From positions 848,491,621 through 848,555,620 of the forward strand of contig NC_057801.1 in NCBI RefSeq assembly GCF_018294505.1: a DNA stretch of 64,000 bases, written 5' to 3'. Below, piece by piece: positions 35,481 to 46,180 of the stretch. A program made the translations under genes and the position numbers. This DNA comes from Triticum aestivum. Taxonomy: Eukaryota; Streptophyta; Magnoliopsida; Poales; Poaceae. Positions within the stretch are counted from its first letter, which is position 1; each line of letters opens with the position of its first letter. The notes beneath the pieces were generated by a model. It was not told the DNA's origin and searched no databases. It worked only from the letters and a program-made list of their open reading frames with translations.

Positions 35481-36913
35481 CTTCAACCTCCCATCCCAAA
35501 GGCGGAGTACTTCCCGTTAGGCCAGTTTAGTGAACTAAACCCGAGCGGCTTTAGAGAGAAATTAGGCCGTTTGGCGATTGACCACACACTCGAGTCGAGA
35601 AACGATTGGTAGAAAAAGACTTTTGCAACGACTAAGCAAAAAAAACACATTTACTATAAAACCGCTCAAATAAATTCTAGAGCCCCCAAATGACTTGGAT
35701 AAAAGAATTTTATGTATAATGATTGTATGTACCGAAGTATTTATATAATATCTGTGTTCACTCGAACTTTAAACGCGTCTTAACCGACCGTCGGTTTCTC
35801 CTCTTCGGTCAAGGGCCGAAAAGTGTTATGTACTCCACCTGTCAAGAATTTCCACGGTGTTTCCGATAACCAGGCAATCAGGCCATAAGGCTGTAACAGA
35901 CAAAGCGCGCTCAAGGAACTTATACTATATTACTGACGAAGTGTAAGAAGCATCTTCAAAGAAAATAGTACCCCCACCGATACCTTTCTTTGGTTGCTCA
36001 TTGTTACTATGAGACTTGTGCAATACATTTTTTGTACTCATGAGTTCCATTGTGTGCCGACCATGATTGAAAACAATAAGAGACCTAGCTTTCGGCTTCA
36101 CCCAGTCTGAGGTCCGAGCTCGGATGACCCGATCGTGACAATCGCAGAGGTGCTCCATTTACTCCCTAGCCGAAGAATCGGGAACGTAGGGGTAAACACA
36201 GGAGCAAGGCAACCCAGCTTGCGGAACACTTAAAGTCAACATGGTGCATATTGTAGCGTAATACACGAACAAGGAACAAACACATACAAGTATAATCATA
36301 TACAAGAGGAAAGGCTTCATAAAGGAAGCCCCCAAGTAAACGGAGTATTTGAATTTGTGTGTCACAAACAACGTTTTGACAAGGAAGTCTTTTTTCACAA
36401 ACAACTTTTTGCCAAAAAAGTATAATGCTTGGTCGAACCGAACAAAATTTAAAATTGAAAGTCTTTGAGCATTAAAGTGACTTAGCTGGTTAATGTGCTC
36501 GGTGTTGATGACGCGGTCCTAGCTTGATGCGGGACAAGGTCCTAGCCCCCAAGCCGGTCTTGAGGTGGCAGAGCGAAGAGCTCGGCACTCCGAAGTGGCG
36601 ACATAGCATGGCCAATGTGACTAGGTGGAATCCCCAGTCCGACCGAGGCGGGGCAGGCCGACAGTATGACACTGAAGTCCCCAGCGTGGGTTAGTGAAAG
36701 GATGATGAAGCCTCCGGTCCAGCCGAGGTGGCATGGTACGTCGGTACGCCGAGGTGACAGTGCTGCCCAACCCAGATCATTTACCTGTGCACAGAAAATC
36801 TGCAAGCCGGAGATAGTAGTAATAATAATAAATTAAAAAAATCGTTGCATAATTAGTAATTTATGAAAAGTGAGTAATAAAATAACCCGTGTGCCGAACA
36901 CTCGGTGAGGTAG
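35481..36913. mobile_element. Gypsy internal-region remnant
   Basis: Text such as CCGAAGAATCGGGAACGTAG, CACAGGAGCAAGGCAACCCA and GCCCCCAAGCCGGTCTTG resembles the non-coding spacer of the gypsy element at 11000-11600. No conserved frame is seen. It is cut on the right by a CACTA terminus at 36914. Confidence 0.45.
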
Positions 36914-37606
36914 CACTAGTAGGGAAAAGCCTAGCAGCAGCGCGGGTTCTAGGTATATCAGTAGCGCGGGACACGGCGCTACTAATAAGCCGCTACAGCT
37001 AACCTGTAGCAGCAGCGCATGCGCACCCGCGCTACTGATATACAAGTGTAGCAGCAGCGTTCTTCCCGGGAGCTCGCTACTGCTACTGTCGCGCTGCTGC
37101 TAACTTTTCTCCACTCGCTACTGCTAATTTTAGTAGTTTTGTTTTTTTTCTGCATATTTGTTTTGTATTTGAATAGGTTCGAGACCATAAATGTAATCAT
37201 AGCATATACATACAAATAGTCTCATCATAATCATCATCCAACACAAAGTGGTATCTTGTCATCATCTTGAAAATAGCGATACATGCTAGTCTCGAATACT
37301 TGCAACTACAACGTCATCCATCTAAACAAAGGTATACGCGAGAGGAGCTATCACTATGAGTGAGAGCGGAACTATGAAGTACATGAGGTGGCGGTTACGA
37401 GTCCTCTCTCGTGCTAGCGTGGACCTCAAGTAACTAGCTTCTCCTTCTTGTCTGCTTTTGAAGCCTTTATGGCTGGCGCCCGAGAACCCATTCACTTGCG
37501 CCTGACACTCAGGCCACTCATTGTACACCCCCGGAACCTTTATTAATAAGATATGGTAAACTTCCCTTCTCATAGTATTCAATGGGCGCTTTGCTTTCGG
37601 AAACAC
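36914..37606. mobile_element. CACTA transposon, left end
   Basis: It starts CACTAGTAGGGAAAAGCC. Subterminal repeats GTAGCAGCAGCGC and GCGCTACTGATATA follow in both orientations to about 37120, a different subterminal set from the ACCGGT family at 2.7 kb. A minus-strand gene reads toward this end. The right end is not seen; a palindromic motif at 37608 starts another unit. Confidence 0.75.
37322..37573 (-). CDS. Viroplasmin / RNase H1 N-terminal-like domain protein with membrane tail, in CACTA
   Basis: An open 83-codon frame on the minus strand from MRREVYH. KVPGVYNEWPECQAQVNGFS and SHKGFKSRQEGEASYL match the small RNA/DNA-hybrid-binding fold found at the N-terminus of RNase H1 and in caulimovirus viroplasmin. 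An RERTRN basic stretch follows, then a hydrophobic C-terminal segment (YFIVPLSLIVIAPLAYTF) that could span a membrane. Similar domain-plus-tail proteins occur in other Triticeae CACTA elements as far as I recall. The upstream part of the gene is uncertain: the frame runs on into unrelated sequence past 37600. The role is unknown; binding of hybrid or double-stranded nucleic acid is an inference from the fold. Confidence 0.6.
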   Translation of the reverse strand: MRREVYHILLIKVPGVYNEWPECQAQVNGFSGASHKGFKSRQEGEASYLRSTLARERTRNRHLMYFIVPLSLIVIAPLAYTFV

Positions 37607-37607
37607 T

Positions 37608-37629
37608 AACGCCCACACGTGTGGGCGTT
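37608..37629. repeat. Palindromic motif, left copy
   Basis: A perfect 22-bp palindrome with core CGCCCACACGTGTGGGCG. The same 22 bp stand at 49318-49339. After it come further CGCCCACACGCC and GTGTGGGCG motifs up to 37748. Confidence 0.8.
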
Positions 37630-37748
37630 CTCCAACTCGCCCACACGCCTGGATTGTCGTTGATTGTCTTTTGCATGAATCTTGACACGAAAAGGTGGAA
37701 TTGATGTAGCACATAGGATGGGGCTGGTGTGTGGGCGTTGGAGAGTTT

Positions 37749-38314
37749 GATCTCTCTACAGAGTTGCATACATACGGTGTCATCTATTCGGCAGGGCTTC
37801 GTCGTCCAGAACAAGTTCCTGCCGGAACCCAGACAGCCTTACGGCTCTACGAAACTCTTTTTGTGGGAGGGAGAGAAGAATCCAGGTAATGCATGGCATG
37901 TGTATGAGAGCAAGGGATGATCGTAGTTTCGGTCTTAGTTCGTGAGTGCCTCCCGAAGGGCTGTCCGTGTGACCGTCCGAGTTTTGAAGGTCCTCCCGAA
38001 GGGCTGTCCGAGTGACCGTTCGAGTTTCGACGGTCCTCCCGAAGGGCTGTCCGCGACACCGTTCAGGGGGGGGGGGGCTGTTCGACCGCCTCCCGAAGGG
38101 CTGTCTGAGGAGCTGATGAGGGTATACATCCTTGCGGTTGGGAGGTTGTAAATCCTAGCTGCGGGGATCTACACCGGCGTTCGTCATCGACTCTACTTCC
38201 CGCTGCACTACGAGTCGGTAACAAAAAAGATCAAACCATGTATGCAGTCTCCATAGTGGTCCTGGGCTGGTGCGTAGGTTGGAAATTTTTTGTTTTCTGC
38301 TGCGTTCCCCTTCA
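37749..38314 (+). repeat. First LTR of the array, 5' truncated with an internal micro-inversion
   Basis: 37919-38314 is the normal LTR 3' part. 37749-37917 is the reverse complement of the LTR segment that should stand just before it: GGCAGGGCTTCGTCGTCC here, against GGCGGTGAAGCCCTGCC-type text at 40137-40153. The LTR part upstream of the inverted block is missing. Confidence 0.8.
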
Positions 38315-38411
38315 GTGGTACCACAAGCGAAGCATATTTACACCGATGTGCCATAGGTGTGAAGTGCATTAGCATTAAACTAGATTATTGACTCTAGTGC
38401 AAGTGGGAGTC
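38315..38411 (+). other. 97-bp internal segment, copy 1
   Basis: GTGGTACCACAAGCG at the left, GCAAGTGGGAGTC at the right, and nothing coding between. Almost identical to 40587-40683. Confidence 0.85.
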
Positions 38412-40586
38412 TGTAGGAGATATGCCCTAGAGGCAATAATAAATGCTATTATTTATCTCCAAGTTCATAATTATGTTTATGTTCCATGCTATAACTGATG
38501 TAGTTCCTGAGCCCGTATATCCATAAAGGCTCTGGGGAAACCCCATGTGCACGTGTGGAATAATAAACGGTAAAATGTATTCCTAGTCATGCCTTTAAGA
38601 CTAGCTCAAGTGTTGCATGATGATTATGTTTTCCCAATCATGGGCATGTCTATGCCAGCAAGTTTGAGGGCACAATGTTAAGAGAACATTTGTGTTGAAT
38701 CGACCCGCATTGATGTTATGCTATGATATTCATTCGTCACAAGTTAATGGTAAATAACACAGAGATGGTTAATGTTTGCATGATTCCTTAGGCCATGAGA
38801 GTATCGAGTTTCTTCATGCTTGCTTCATGAACTTTGGGGTTTGTTAAACGTTATCCGTAAATGGGTGGCTATTACGGCGGCTTACGGGTTCATGGAAAAG
38901 TATGTCAAGTAACTTGATAGCTCAACATTGGGATTTGCTCCTCCGACGATGGAGAGATATCTCTGGGCCCTCTCAGTGTTACGGTATCCATCATCGTCTG
39001 GCTAGACACTTTTTGATTTGATGACGGGGATGCCGGAACACGGTAACGAGAAAAGAGAACAATACCGGTAACGAGGTAACTAGCATAGTGGACAAGTTGT
39101 TGATCCACGGGAATGCCAACATGTCTCACCTCGGGTATTTGTAACATGTCGCGAAGCAATAGGAATAGCACACTGCAACTGGAGGTTCACTCGAATATTC
39201 ATTCGTGTGGGTATAGGGGTCAATATGGGTGTCCACGGCTTCGATGTTGATCATTGATCGGAAGGGGTTCCGGGTCATGTCTATACTTCACCGAACCTAT
39301 AGGGTCACACGCTTAAGGGTCATCTATCTGCTGAATACTAGAAAGGAGTCTGAGAGAAAATCACCGCAAAAGTTTCGGACACCGGAAAAGTTTCGGACAA
39401 CGAAAAAGGTTCCGTAGAGAGAGGTCATCGGATGATTTTCGATGAAACTAAAAAATTGTTTCAGGGGATACCATTAAGTCAAATTGGTTTCGGCACATGC
39501 CTGATAATTCTTGGAGGGTGCCAGAATCATTCTAGAAGCTTTCTGGAATTTTCCGGGATAATAACCGGATATTCTCCGGAGCTGCCAGAACCACTTCAGA
39601 TGCTTTTCGCAGATGAAAATCACTAAACCGAAATTGTTTCGGAACGCGTTGAAAATAATTTTGGTGGGTACTAGAAATGTTCTAAGCCCACATAAATATT
39701 TTCAATTCGAACGGACGCTGAAAAATGTCGTCGTGAATAGTGAAATGCACTGATTGGTTGCTTTTTGGGAATATATCTAAAGGGGATCTTTCCAAATGAT
39801 CTAGGGATGACATGGATGGATTGGGAGGCCCTCAAGGGTGCCCTCCAAGGGGTGTGGCCGGCCACACTTGGGGCTCCACCTTGGAGCCCCTCTTGTTCCT
39901 TGGTTTTCACTCTTATGCCCTTGAGGAAGGACTTCATTCATGTGCATTTTAGGTTTTTGTGTTAAACTACCCTACCCCTTGGGATTTCCTATAAATAGAG
40001 GTGGAGGGGCAGCCCTCCACACTCATCCCTTGATCTCATACACATGCCATGCATTATCTGGCTTCTTCTCTCCCTCCCACGAAAAGAGTTTCGTAGAGCC
40101 GTAAGGCTATCTGGGTTCCGGCAGGAACTAGTTCTGGACGGTGAAGCCCTGCCAGATAGATGACACCGTATGTGTGCAACTCTGTAGAGAGATCGTAGTT
40201 TCGGTCTTAGTTCGTGAGTGCCTCCTGAAGGGCTGTCCGTGTGACCATCCGAGTTTTGAAGGTCCTCCCGAAGGGCTGTCCGAGTGACCGTTCGAGTTTC
40301 GAAGGTCCTCCCGAAGGGCCGTCCGCGACACCGTCCGGGGGGGGGGGGGCTGTTCGACCGCCTCCCGAAGGGCTGTCTGAGGAGCTGATGAGGGTATACA
40401 TCCTTGCGGTTGGGAGGTTGTAAGTCCTAGCTGCGGGGATCTGCACCGCCGTTCGTCATCGACTCTACTTCCCGCTGCACTACGAGTCGGTAACAAAAAA
40501 GATCAAACCATGTATGCAGTCTCCATAGTGGTCCTGGGCTGGTGCGTAGGTTGGAAATTTTTTGTTTTCTGCTGCGTTCCCCTTCA
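38412..40586 (+). repeat. Second LTR of the array (complete, 2175 bp)
   Basis: TG...CA ends, TATA box at about 39990, leader with ACTCATCCCTTGATCTC. The poly-G run at about 40337-40349 sits inside the GAAGGGCTGTCCG repeats near the 3' end. Confidence 0.85.
39989..39999 (+). promoter_or_regulatory. LTR TATA box
   Basis: CCTATAAATAGAGG; the same box is at about 42261-42271 in the third LTR. LTR transcription would start some 30 bp downstream. Confidence 0.6.
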
Positions 40587-40683
40587 GTGGTACCACAAGC
40601 GAAGCATATTTACACCGATGTGCCATAGGTGTGAGGTGCATTAGCATTAAACTAGATTATTGACTCTAGTGCAAGTGGGAGTC
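40587..40683 (+). other. 97-bp internal segment, copy 2
   Basis: Same content as 38315-38411, with one visible change (GTGAGGTGC for GTGAAGTGC). Confidence 0.85.
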
Positions 40684-43553
40684 TGTAGGAGATATGCCCT
40701 AGAGGCAATAATAAATGCTATTATTTATCTCCAAGTTCATAATTATGTTTATGTTCCATGCTATAACTGATGTAGTTCCTGAGCCCGTATATCCATAAAG
40801 GCTCTGGGGAAACCCCATGTGCACGTGTGGAATAATAAACGGTAAAATGTATTCCTAGTCATGCCTTTAAGACTAGCTCAAGTGTTGCATGATGATTATG
40901 TTTTCCCAATCATGGGCATGTCTATGCCAGCAAGTTTGAGGGCACAATGTTAAGAGAACATTTGTGTTGAATCGACCCGCATTGATGTTATGCTATGATA
41001 TTCATTCGTCACAAGTTAATGGTAAATAACACAGAGATGGTTAATGTTTGCATGATTCCTTAGGCCATGAGAGTATCGAGTTTCTTCATGCTTGCTTCAT
41101 GAACTTTGGGGTTTGTTAAACGTTATCCGTAAATGGGTGGCTATTACGGCGGCTTACGGGTTCATGGAAAAGTATGTCAAGTAACTTGATAGCTCAACAT
41201 TGGGATTTGCTCCTCCGACGATGGAGAGATATCTCTGGGCCCTCTCAGTGTTACGGTATCCATCATCGTCTGGCTAGACACTTTTTGATTTGATGACGGG
41301 GATGCCGGAACACGGTAACGAGAAAAGAGAACAATACCGGTAACGAGGTAACTAGCATAGTGGACAAGTTGTTGATCCACGGGAATGCCAACATGTCTCA
41401 CCTCGGGTATTTGTAACATGTCGCGAAGCAATAGGAATAGCACACTGCAACTGGAGGTTCACTCGAATATTCATTCGTGTGGGTATAGGGGTCAATATGG
41501 GTGTCCACGGCTTCGATGTTGATCATTGATCGGAAGGGGTTCCGGGTCATGTCTATACTTCACCGAACCTATAGGGTCACACGCTTAAGGGTCATCTATC
41601 TGCTGAATACTAGAAAGGAGTCTGAGAGAAAATCATCGAAAAAGTTTCGGACACCGGAAAAGTTTCGGACAACGAAAAAGGTTCCGTAGAGAGAGGGCAT
41701 CGGATGATTTTCGATGAAACTAAAAAATTGTTTCAGGGGATACCATTAAGTCAAATTGGTTTCGGCACATGCCTGATAATTCTTGGAGGGTGCCAGAATC
41801 ATTCTAGAAGCTTTCTGGAATTTTCCGGGATAATAACCGGATATTCTCCGGAGCTGCCAGAACCACTTCAGATGCTTTTCGCAGATGAAAATCACTAAAC
41901 CGAAATTGTTTCGGAACGCGTTGAAAATAATTTTGGTGGGTACTAGAAATGTTCTAAGCCCACATAAATATTTTCAATTCGAACGGACGCTGAAAAATGT
42001 CGTCGTGAATAGTGAAATGCACTGATTGGTTGCTTTTTGGGAATATATCTAAAGGGGATCTTTCCAAATGATCTAGGGATGACATGGATGGATTGGGAGG
42101 CCCTCAAGGGTGCCCTCCAAGGGGTGTGGCCGGCCACACTTGGGGCTCCACCTTGGAGCCCCTCTTGTTCCTTGGTTTTCACTCTTATGCCCTTGAGGAA
42201 GGACTTCATTCATGTGCATTTTAGGTTTTTGTGTTAAACTACCCTACCCCTTGGGATTTCCTATAAATAGAGGTGGAGGGGCAGCCCTCCACACTCATCC
42301 CTTGATCTCATACACATGCCATGCATTATCTGGCTTCTTCTCTCCCTCCCACGAAAAGAGTTTCGTAGAGCCGTAAGGCTATCTGGGTTCCGGCAGGAAC
42401 TAGTTCTGGACGGTGAAGCCCTGCCAGATAGATGACACCGTATGTGTGCAACTCTGTAGAGAGATCGTAGTTTCGGTCTTAGTTCCACTACAAGAAATCT
42501 GTCAATACGTGACAGTCCCAATCCGTCACCGACCTGCACAAAACTGTCATGCATAGGAATACGTGACGGAACTCAAATCCGTCATGTATATCGCGTCATA
42601 ATTTGACCACTGCACGCTCCATGACGGACCATCCTAAACCGTCATGACCCATGACGGTTCTTAGCCGTCATGGATGGCAGTTAACTGACTTGCACATGAC
42701 GGCGTTAACTTATCTACCACGTCATAATCTGACATGGATCTGATGTGGCAGCCCATGTAGTAATCAGCCCACCACTTTTGTCGGCCCACTAAACTTCAGC
42801 TCGGTCCAAGAGTGTTTGCCCATATAGTAACTAACCCAATTATTAGAATTTAGGTCCATTTAGGTACAGCCCATTAATTTCAATCCAGGACAAGCCCACA
42901 TGTCGTTTCTCTTGTCCATGGAAATTTAAGAAAATAATAATTTGACAGAAAATATATATGCTCATGTCATTGAAAAAACAAAAATATGTAAACACACTAA
43001 AAAATACATGTACATGAGCAAAAAAAACGACCAAAACAATATTTATTTTACAAGCATATATTGAAGAACACTATGCTACTCTACAATCAGCAACGCCCCC
43101 ATCAAGCAAGGCCCAACGCTCGTCGGACATCAACCACAGGTCATCCCGCATTCCTAGTCGTTAGATCCACCCATCCACACCAGTCTTGAGAACACATGTC
43201 TTCGTTGTTGAAGATGCACCAATAAACAAATATCTGCCACATGATGAGAAATATGTCACAATATAAAATGGAGTTGGTAGTATACTCCACTGCTTATTTG
43301 ACATGAAGTTCCAGGCTATCACTACACTAAATCTAAATCACGCTATGAAAACATTCTGAATTTCCTACGATGCAGTCTCTCAGGTGCTGCAAAATATAAG
43401 GTATGTGAAACTCTGAAAAAGTATGAAAAAGTAAGTTAAGAGGAGGCACTTTCGTACCCACTGTAAGAAATAAATAACATAAGCAATACTTTTTATTCTT
43501 GTAATAAAGGCAAACATCGAAACAGAAAGGAAACAAACCCTTTTTCATCTTAA

Positions 43554-43590
43554 CTAGGTAATTGCCCGTGCGTTGCCAACAGGGACAAAT
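43554..43590 (-). other. Helitron-like 3' terminus inside CACTA
   Basis: On the minus strand a hairpin with CCCTGTTGG and GCACGGG arms is followed by CAATTAC, CTAG and T. The hairpin-then-CTAG layout matches the end at 34674. The body would lie to the right within the CACTA; its 5' end is not identified. Confidence 0.4.
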
Positions 43591-43599
43591 ACATTTTAG

Positions 43600-44400
43600 G
43601 AGCATTGCCAGCTCTTTTTACTGATAAATCAGTATGCTTATTCATATCCACATATTGAATTAGGAGAAACGTTGTCATTAGAGCAATCTGAATTGACAAC
43701 ACTTTTTGTAATTCTTATATGATTTCCATTCTATTGAAAGTTACAATAATAGGGTGTATTATTTTACATGACAGAGCCAATTTATCGCAAATGCAGCAAT
43801 ACTCACAGCTGATGTAGCTAATCTTGTATAACATCTCACAATGTCATAACTAAGATCATTGCACCACATATTCTGCAAGTAACTAAGGCCAAGAATGCAG
43901 CCTGGTTACCTGCTGTGAGCTGCTAGTGCTCGAAGTATGTTACAAATGTGATTGGACCGATCTTTATCAAATAACTAACAGCTCAAGATCATAATCTATT
44001 GGTATCCAGTTATCATAAAACAATCTGGGCAAGTCTAACATTGATATTTGTGCACATATTTAGTCTAGCAAATTTGAAACAAAAACAGTCCAGCAAAACA
44101 GCAAGGTATATTTTCTATACACACAAAGTTGAATCAAATCGGTGCAAATTAAGAGGACTGTGTGGAACAAGGCAATGCTCACATAATATTGGGTTGAAGG
44201 CAGATGACATGCCACAACAGCTTGGAGTTACAATTCCATTACACTGCTCAATCCAGCACACTCCTTGCTTTGGCCTATTATACATCCAAGGCTTTAACAA
44301 AATCGTACTGAATTTTTACTACGCATAGATGCGTTCTTTTTCTTCAGGATCACATCAAAGGAAATAAAAATCACGAGAGGAGAGCCCCTGTCTGCGTAAC
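43600..44400. other. No recognisable gene in CACTA interior
   Basis: AT-rich unique-looking sequence with short frames only. It could belong to the Helitron-like insertion. Confidence 0.4.
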
Positions 44401-44406
44401 ATCATA

Positions 44407-44529
44407 CTCCCTCCGTCCGGAAATACTTGTCATCAAAATGAATAAAAAAAGATGTATCTAGACGTTTTTTAGTTCTAGATACATCCCTTTTTATCCATTT
44501 TGATGACAAGTATTTTCGAACGGAGGGAG
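44407..44529. mobile_element. Stowaway MITE, 123 bp, TSD TA
   Basis: Starts CTCCCTCCGTCCGGAAATAC and ends with the inverse GGAGGGAG; TA flanks at 44405-44406 and 44530-44531. The whole element is nearly self-complementary (GACAAGTATTT against AAATACTTGTC). Mariner-type non-autonomous family. Confidence 0.95.
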
Positions 44530-44743
44530 TATTATCTGGATTAGCATTAGCTTGCCCTAATTAAGTTATGGGTAATAGTGCAAGAGAATCAGACCCACAA
44601 AACCATCACAACTAATCAAGCTCAGACGTTCATCTCAGAAACTGACTCCACCTCTAAACTGAAGCAAAACATGATTTGTATTCAGATTGCAAGTGTCATC
44701 CAGATTTGGGGGTAATGTGGGGAGAGGGGATAAGCTCACCACG

Positions 44744-44900
44744 TTAGGAGGGAAGGAAGAAGCAGCCATTGGTGAGCTTGTCCACGCGCGATAGGACACA
44801 GGAGACAAGCGGGCGCTGGACTTGCTGCTCCACCTCCAGCAAAGGGAGCTCGTCGGGGATGGACGCTTTGAGGAGGACGTCCTGTACACCGCTGGAAGGG
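44744..44900 (-). pseudogene. Captured exon-like fragment of unknown host gene
   Basis: On the minus strand an acceptor-like CCTTCCAG precedes GVQDVLLKASIPDELPLLEV, then EQQVQRPLVSC and RVDKLTNG, and a stop. Composition and codon use look like a real helical host protein, unlike the flanks. The family is not recognised. It may be a last exon carried by the CACTA. Confidence 0.4.
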
Positions 44901-45739
44901 TGGAGAAGGCAGTAGACATTAGTAGCACAGAAATCGACCCTCATAAATAGTTCATATTTGACAACACAAGCAGCCTTTCCAAAATTTGATGATTCTCAAG
45001 AGGGAGAACAACGTTGTCCAAGAAGTCGAGAAACAGAAGCCAAATGCTAGATAGCAGCATAACCATTCATTCAGGGAACATAAGAGGTAGCAAAAGCAGC
45101 AACAGGTAATCCTTATAACTAGAGGCTAAGCATCCAACGTTGGCTACAGTCAGCTACTTCATAGCAACTAACACCGGTCAATAAAAAGCAGCACAAGTAC
45201 TAGATACCTATGAGGGTGCAAAGTTGGTGCCAGTCAGTTGGCAAGCCTCGTGGATCTGGGGATCATTTGTTTGTACAAGTACAACTAGCAAGCACTTGTC
45301 TGTTATTGCAGCCATTACATTGGTACCGGTATCATAATAAAAATGTAATATAAAATCCTGGTGTTGTGCACTAGCAGTATAGCAACAGTACTTTTCAGCA
45401 ATTACATTCGGTTCTTAAAAAATGGAAAGGAAGAATTGCATCCTCAATCAAGTATGCTGGCAGTATGAATTTGTGGCTCCAAGTGAGTCAGCAGTCAGTC
45501 GTACTGTTTGTTAAAAGAGCATTTTGTCCATGTGTACAAACAAATACAGAAACTGGTTTTGATAATATTTGGCATATCCAATAACAGATTAAAGTGTATA
45601 TTTGATAGCACAAGCAACAATTTTCCCCAAAATTAAAACCGAGATTACCAAGCTACAGACTGACCATATCCAGCACAAGCAATTTGTCCCATCAAATGTT
45701 TACTCCGGGCAATATAGGCACAACGGCATAACCTTACCT

Positions 45740-46180
45740 AGCGCCATGGCCATTGTTCAGGGGCGGGGCATGCTTATGCTGTACTGGCGCTCGTCCTAGG
45801 AATTTGAGGATGAGGAGCAGCACTGGTATTTGCCGCAACCATCGTCAACCAAGACAAGCTGCGGTGCCTCATCCCGGACCGACGGCTGCAGGGTGCGCCG
45901 CGTCCGTGGATCTGTGGGAGGAGTTCCTCCGCGCCGTCCTGCTCGAGGTGGACCATCAGGAGGCGAGAGCGCGCGTGGGGGCGCTGCAGACGATTGAGAA
46001 GAGCCGCCAGAGGACGCCGGAGATGCGCTGACGACGAAGGCTATGCCGGAGGCCGAAACCCTAGATCGGGTGTGTGTTTTGGGCGAGCGGTAGAGGCTGA
46101 GAGGGGAAAATCTTGCCGGAGGGGAGGATGGACCCGAGCGAGGGGAGCTCCGTGGTGTGCTCATCGCCGGGGATAGCCGC
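45740..46180. other. GC-rich gene-like fragment in CACTA
   Basis: A GC-rich block open on both strands. The plus strand has LWEEFLRAVLLEVDHQEA and QTIEKSRQRTPEM; the minus strand has a Ser/Pro-rich frame from MSTPRSSPRSG. Strand and product cannot be decided. It may be the first exon of the gene whose other piece is at 44744-44900. 44900-45740 holds nothing recognisable. Confidence 0.35.

Noticed and set aside
38905..39171. 88-codon minus-strand frame repeated at 41177-41443, and similar pairs 2272 bp apart
   Set aside because: They repeat because the LTR is tandemly repeated; they have no motif and lie in LTR sequence.
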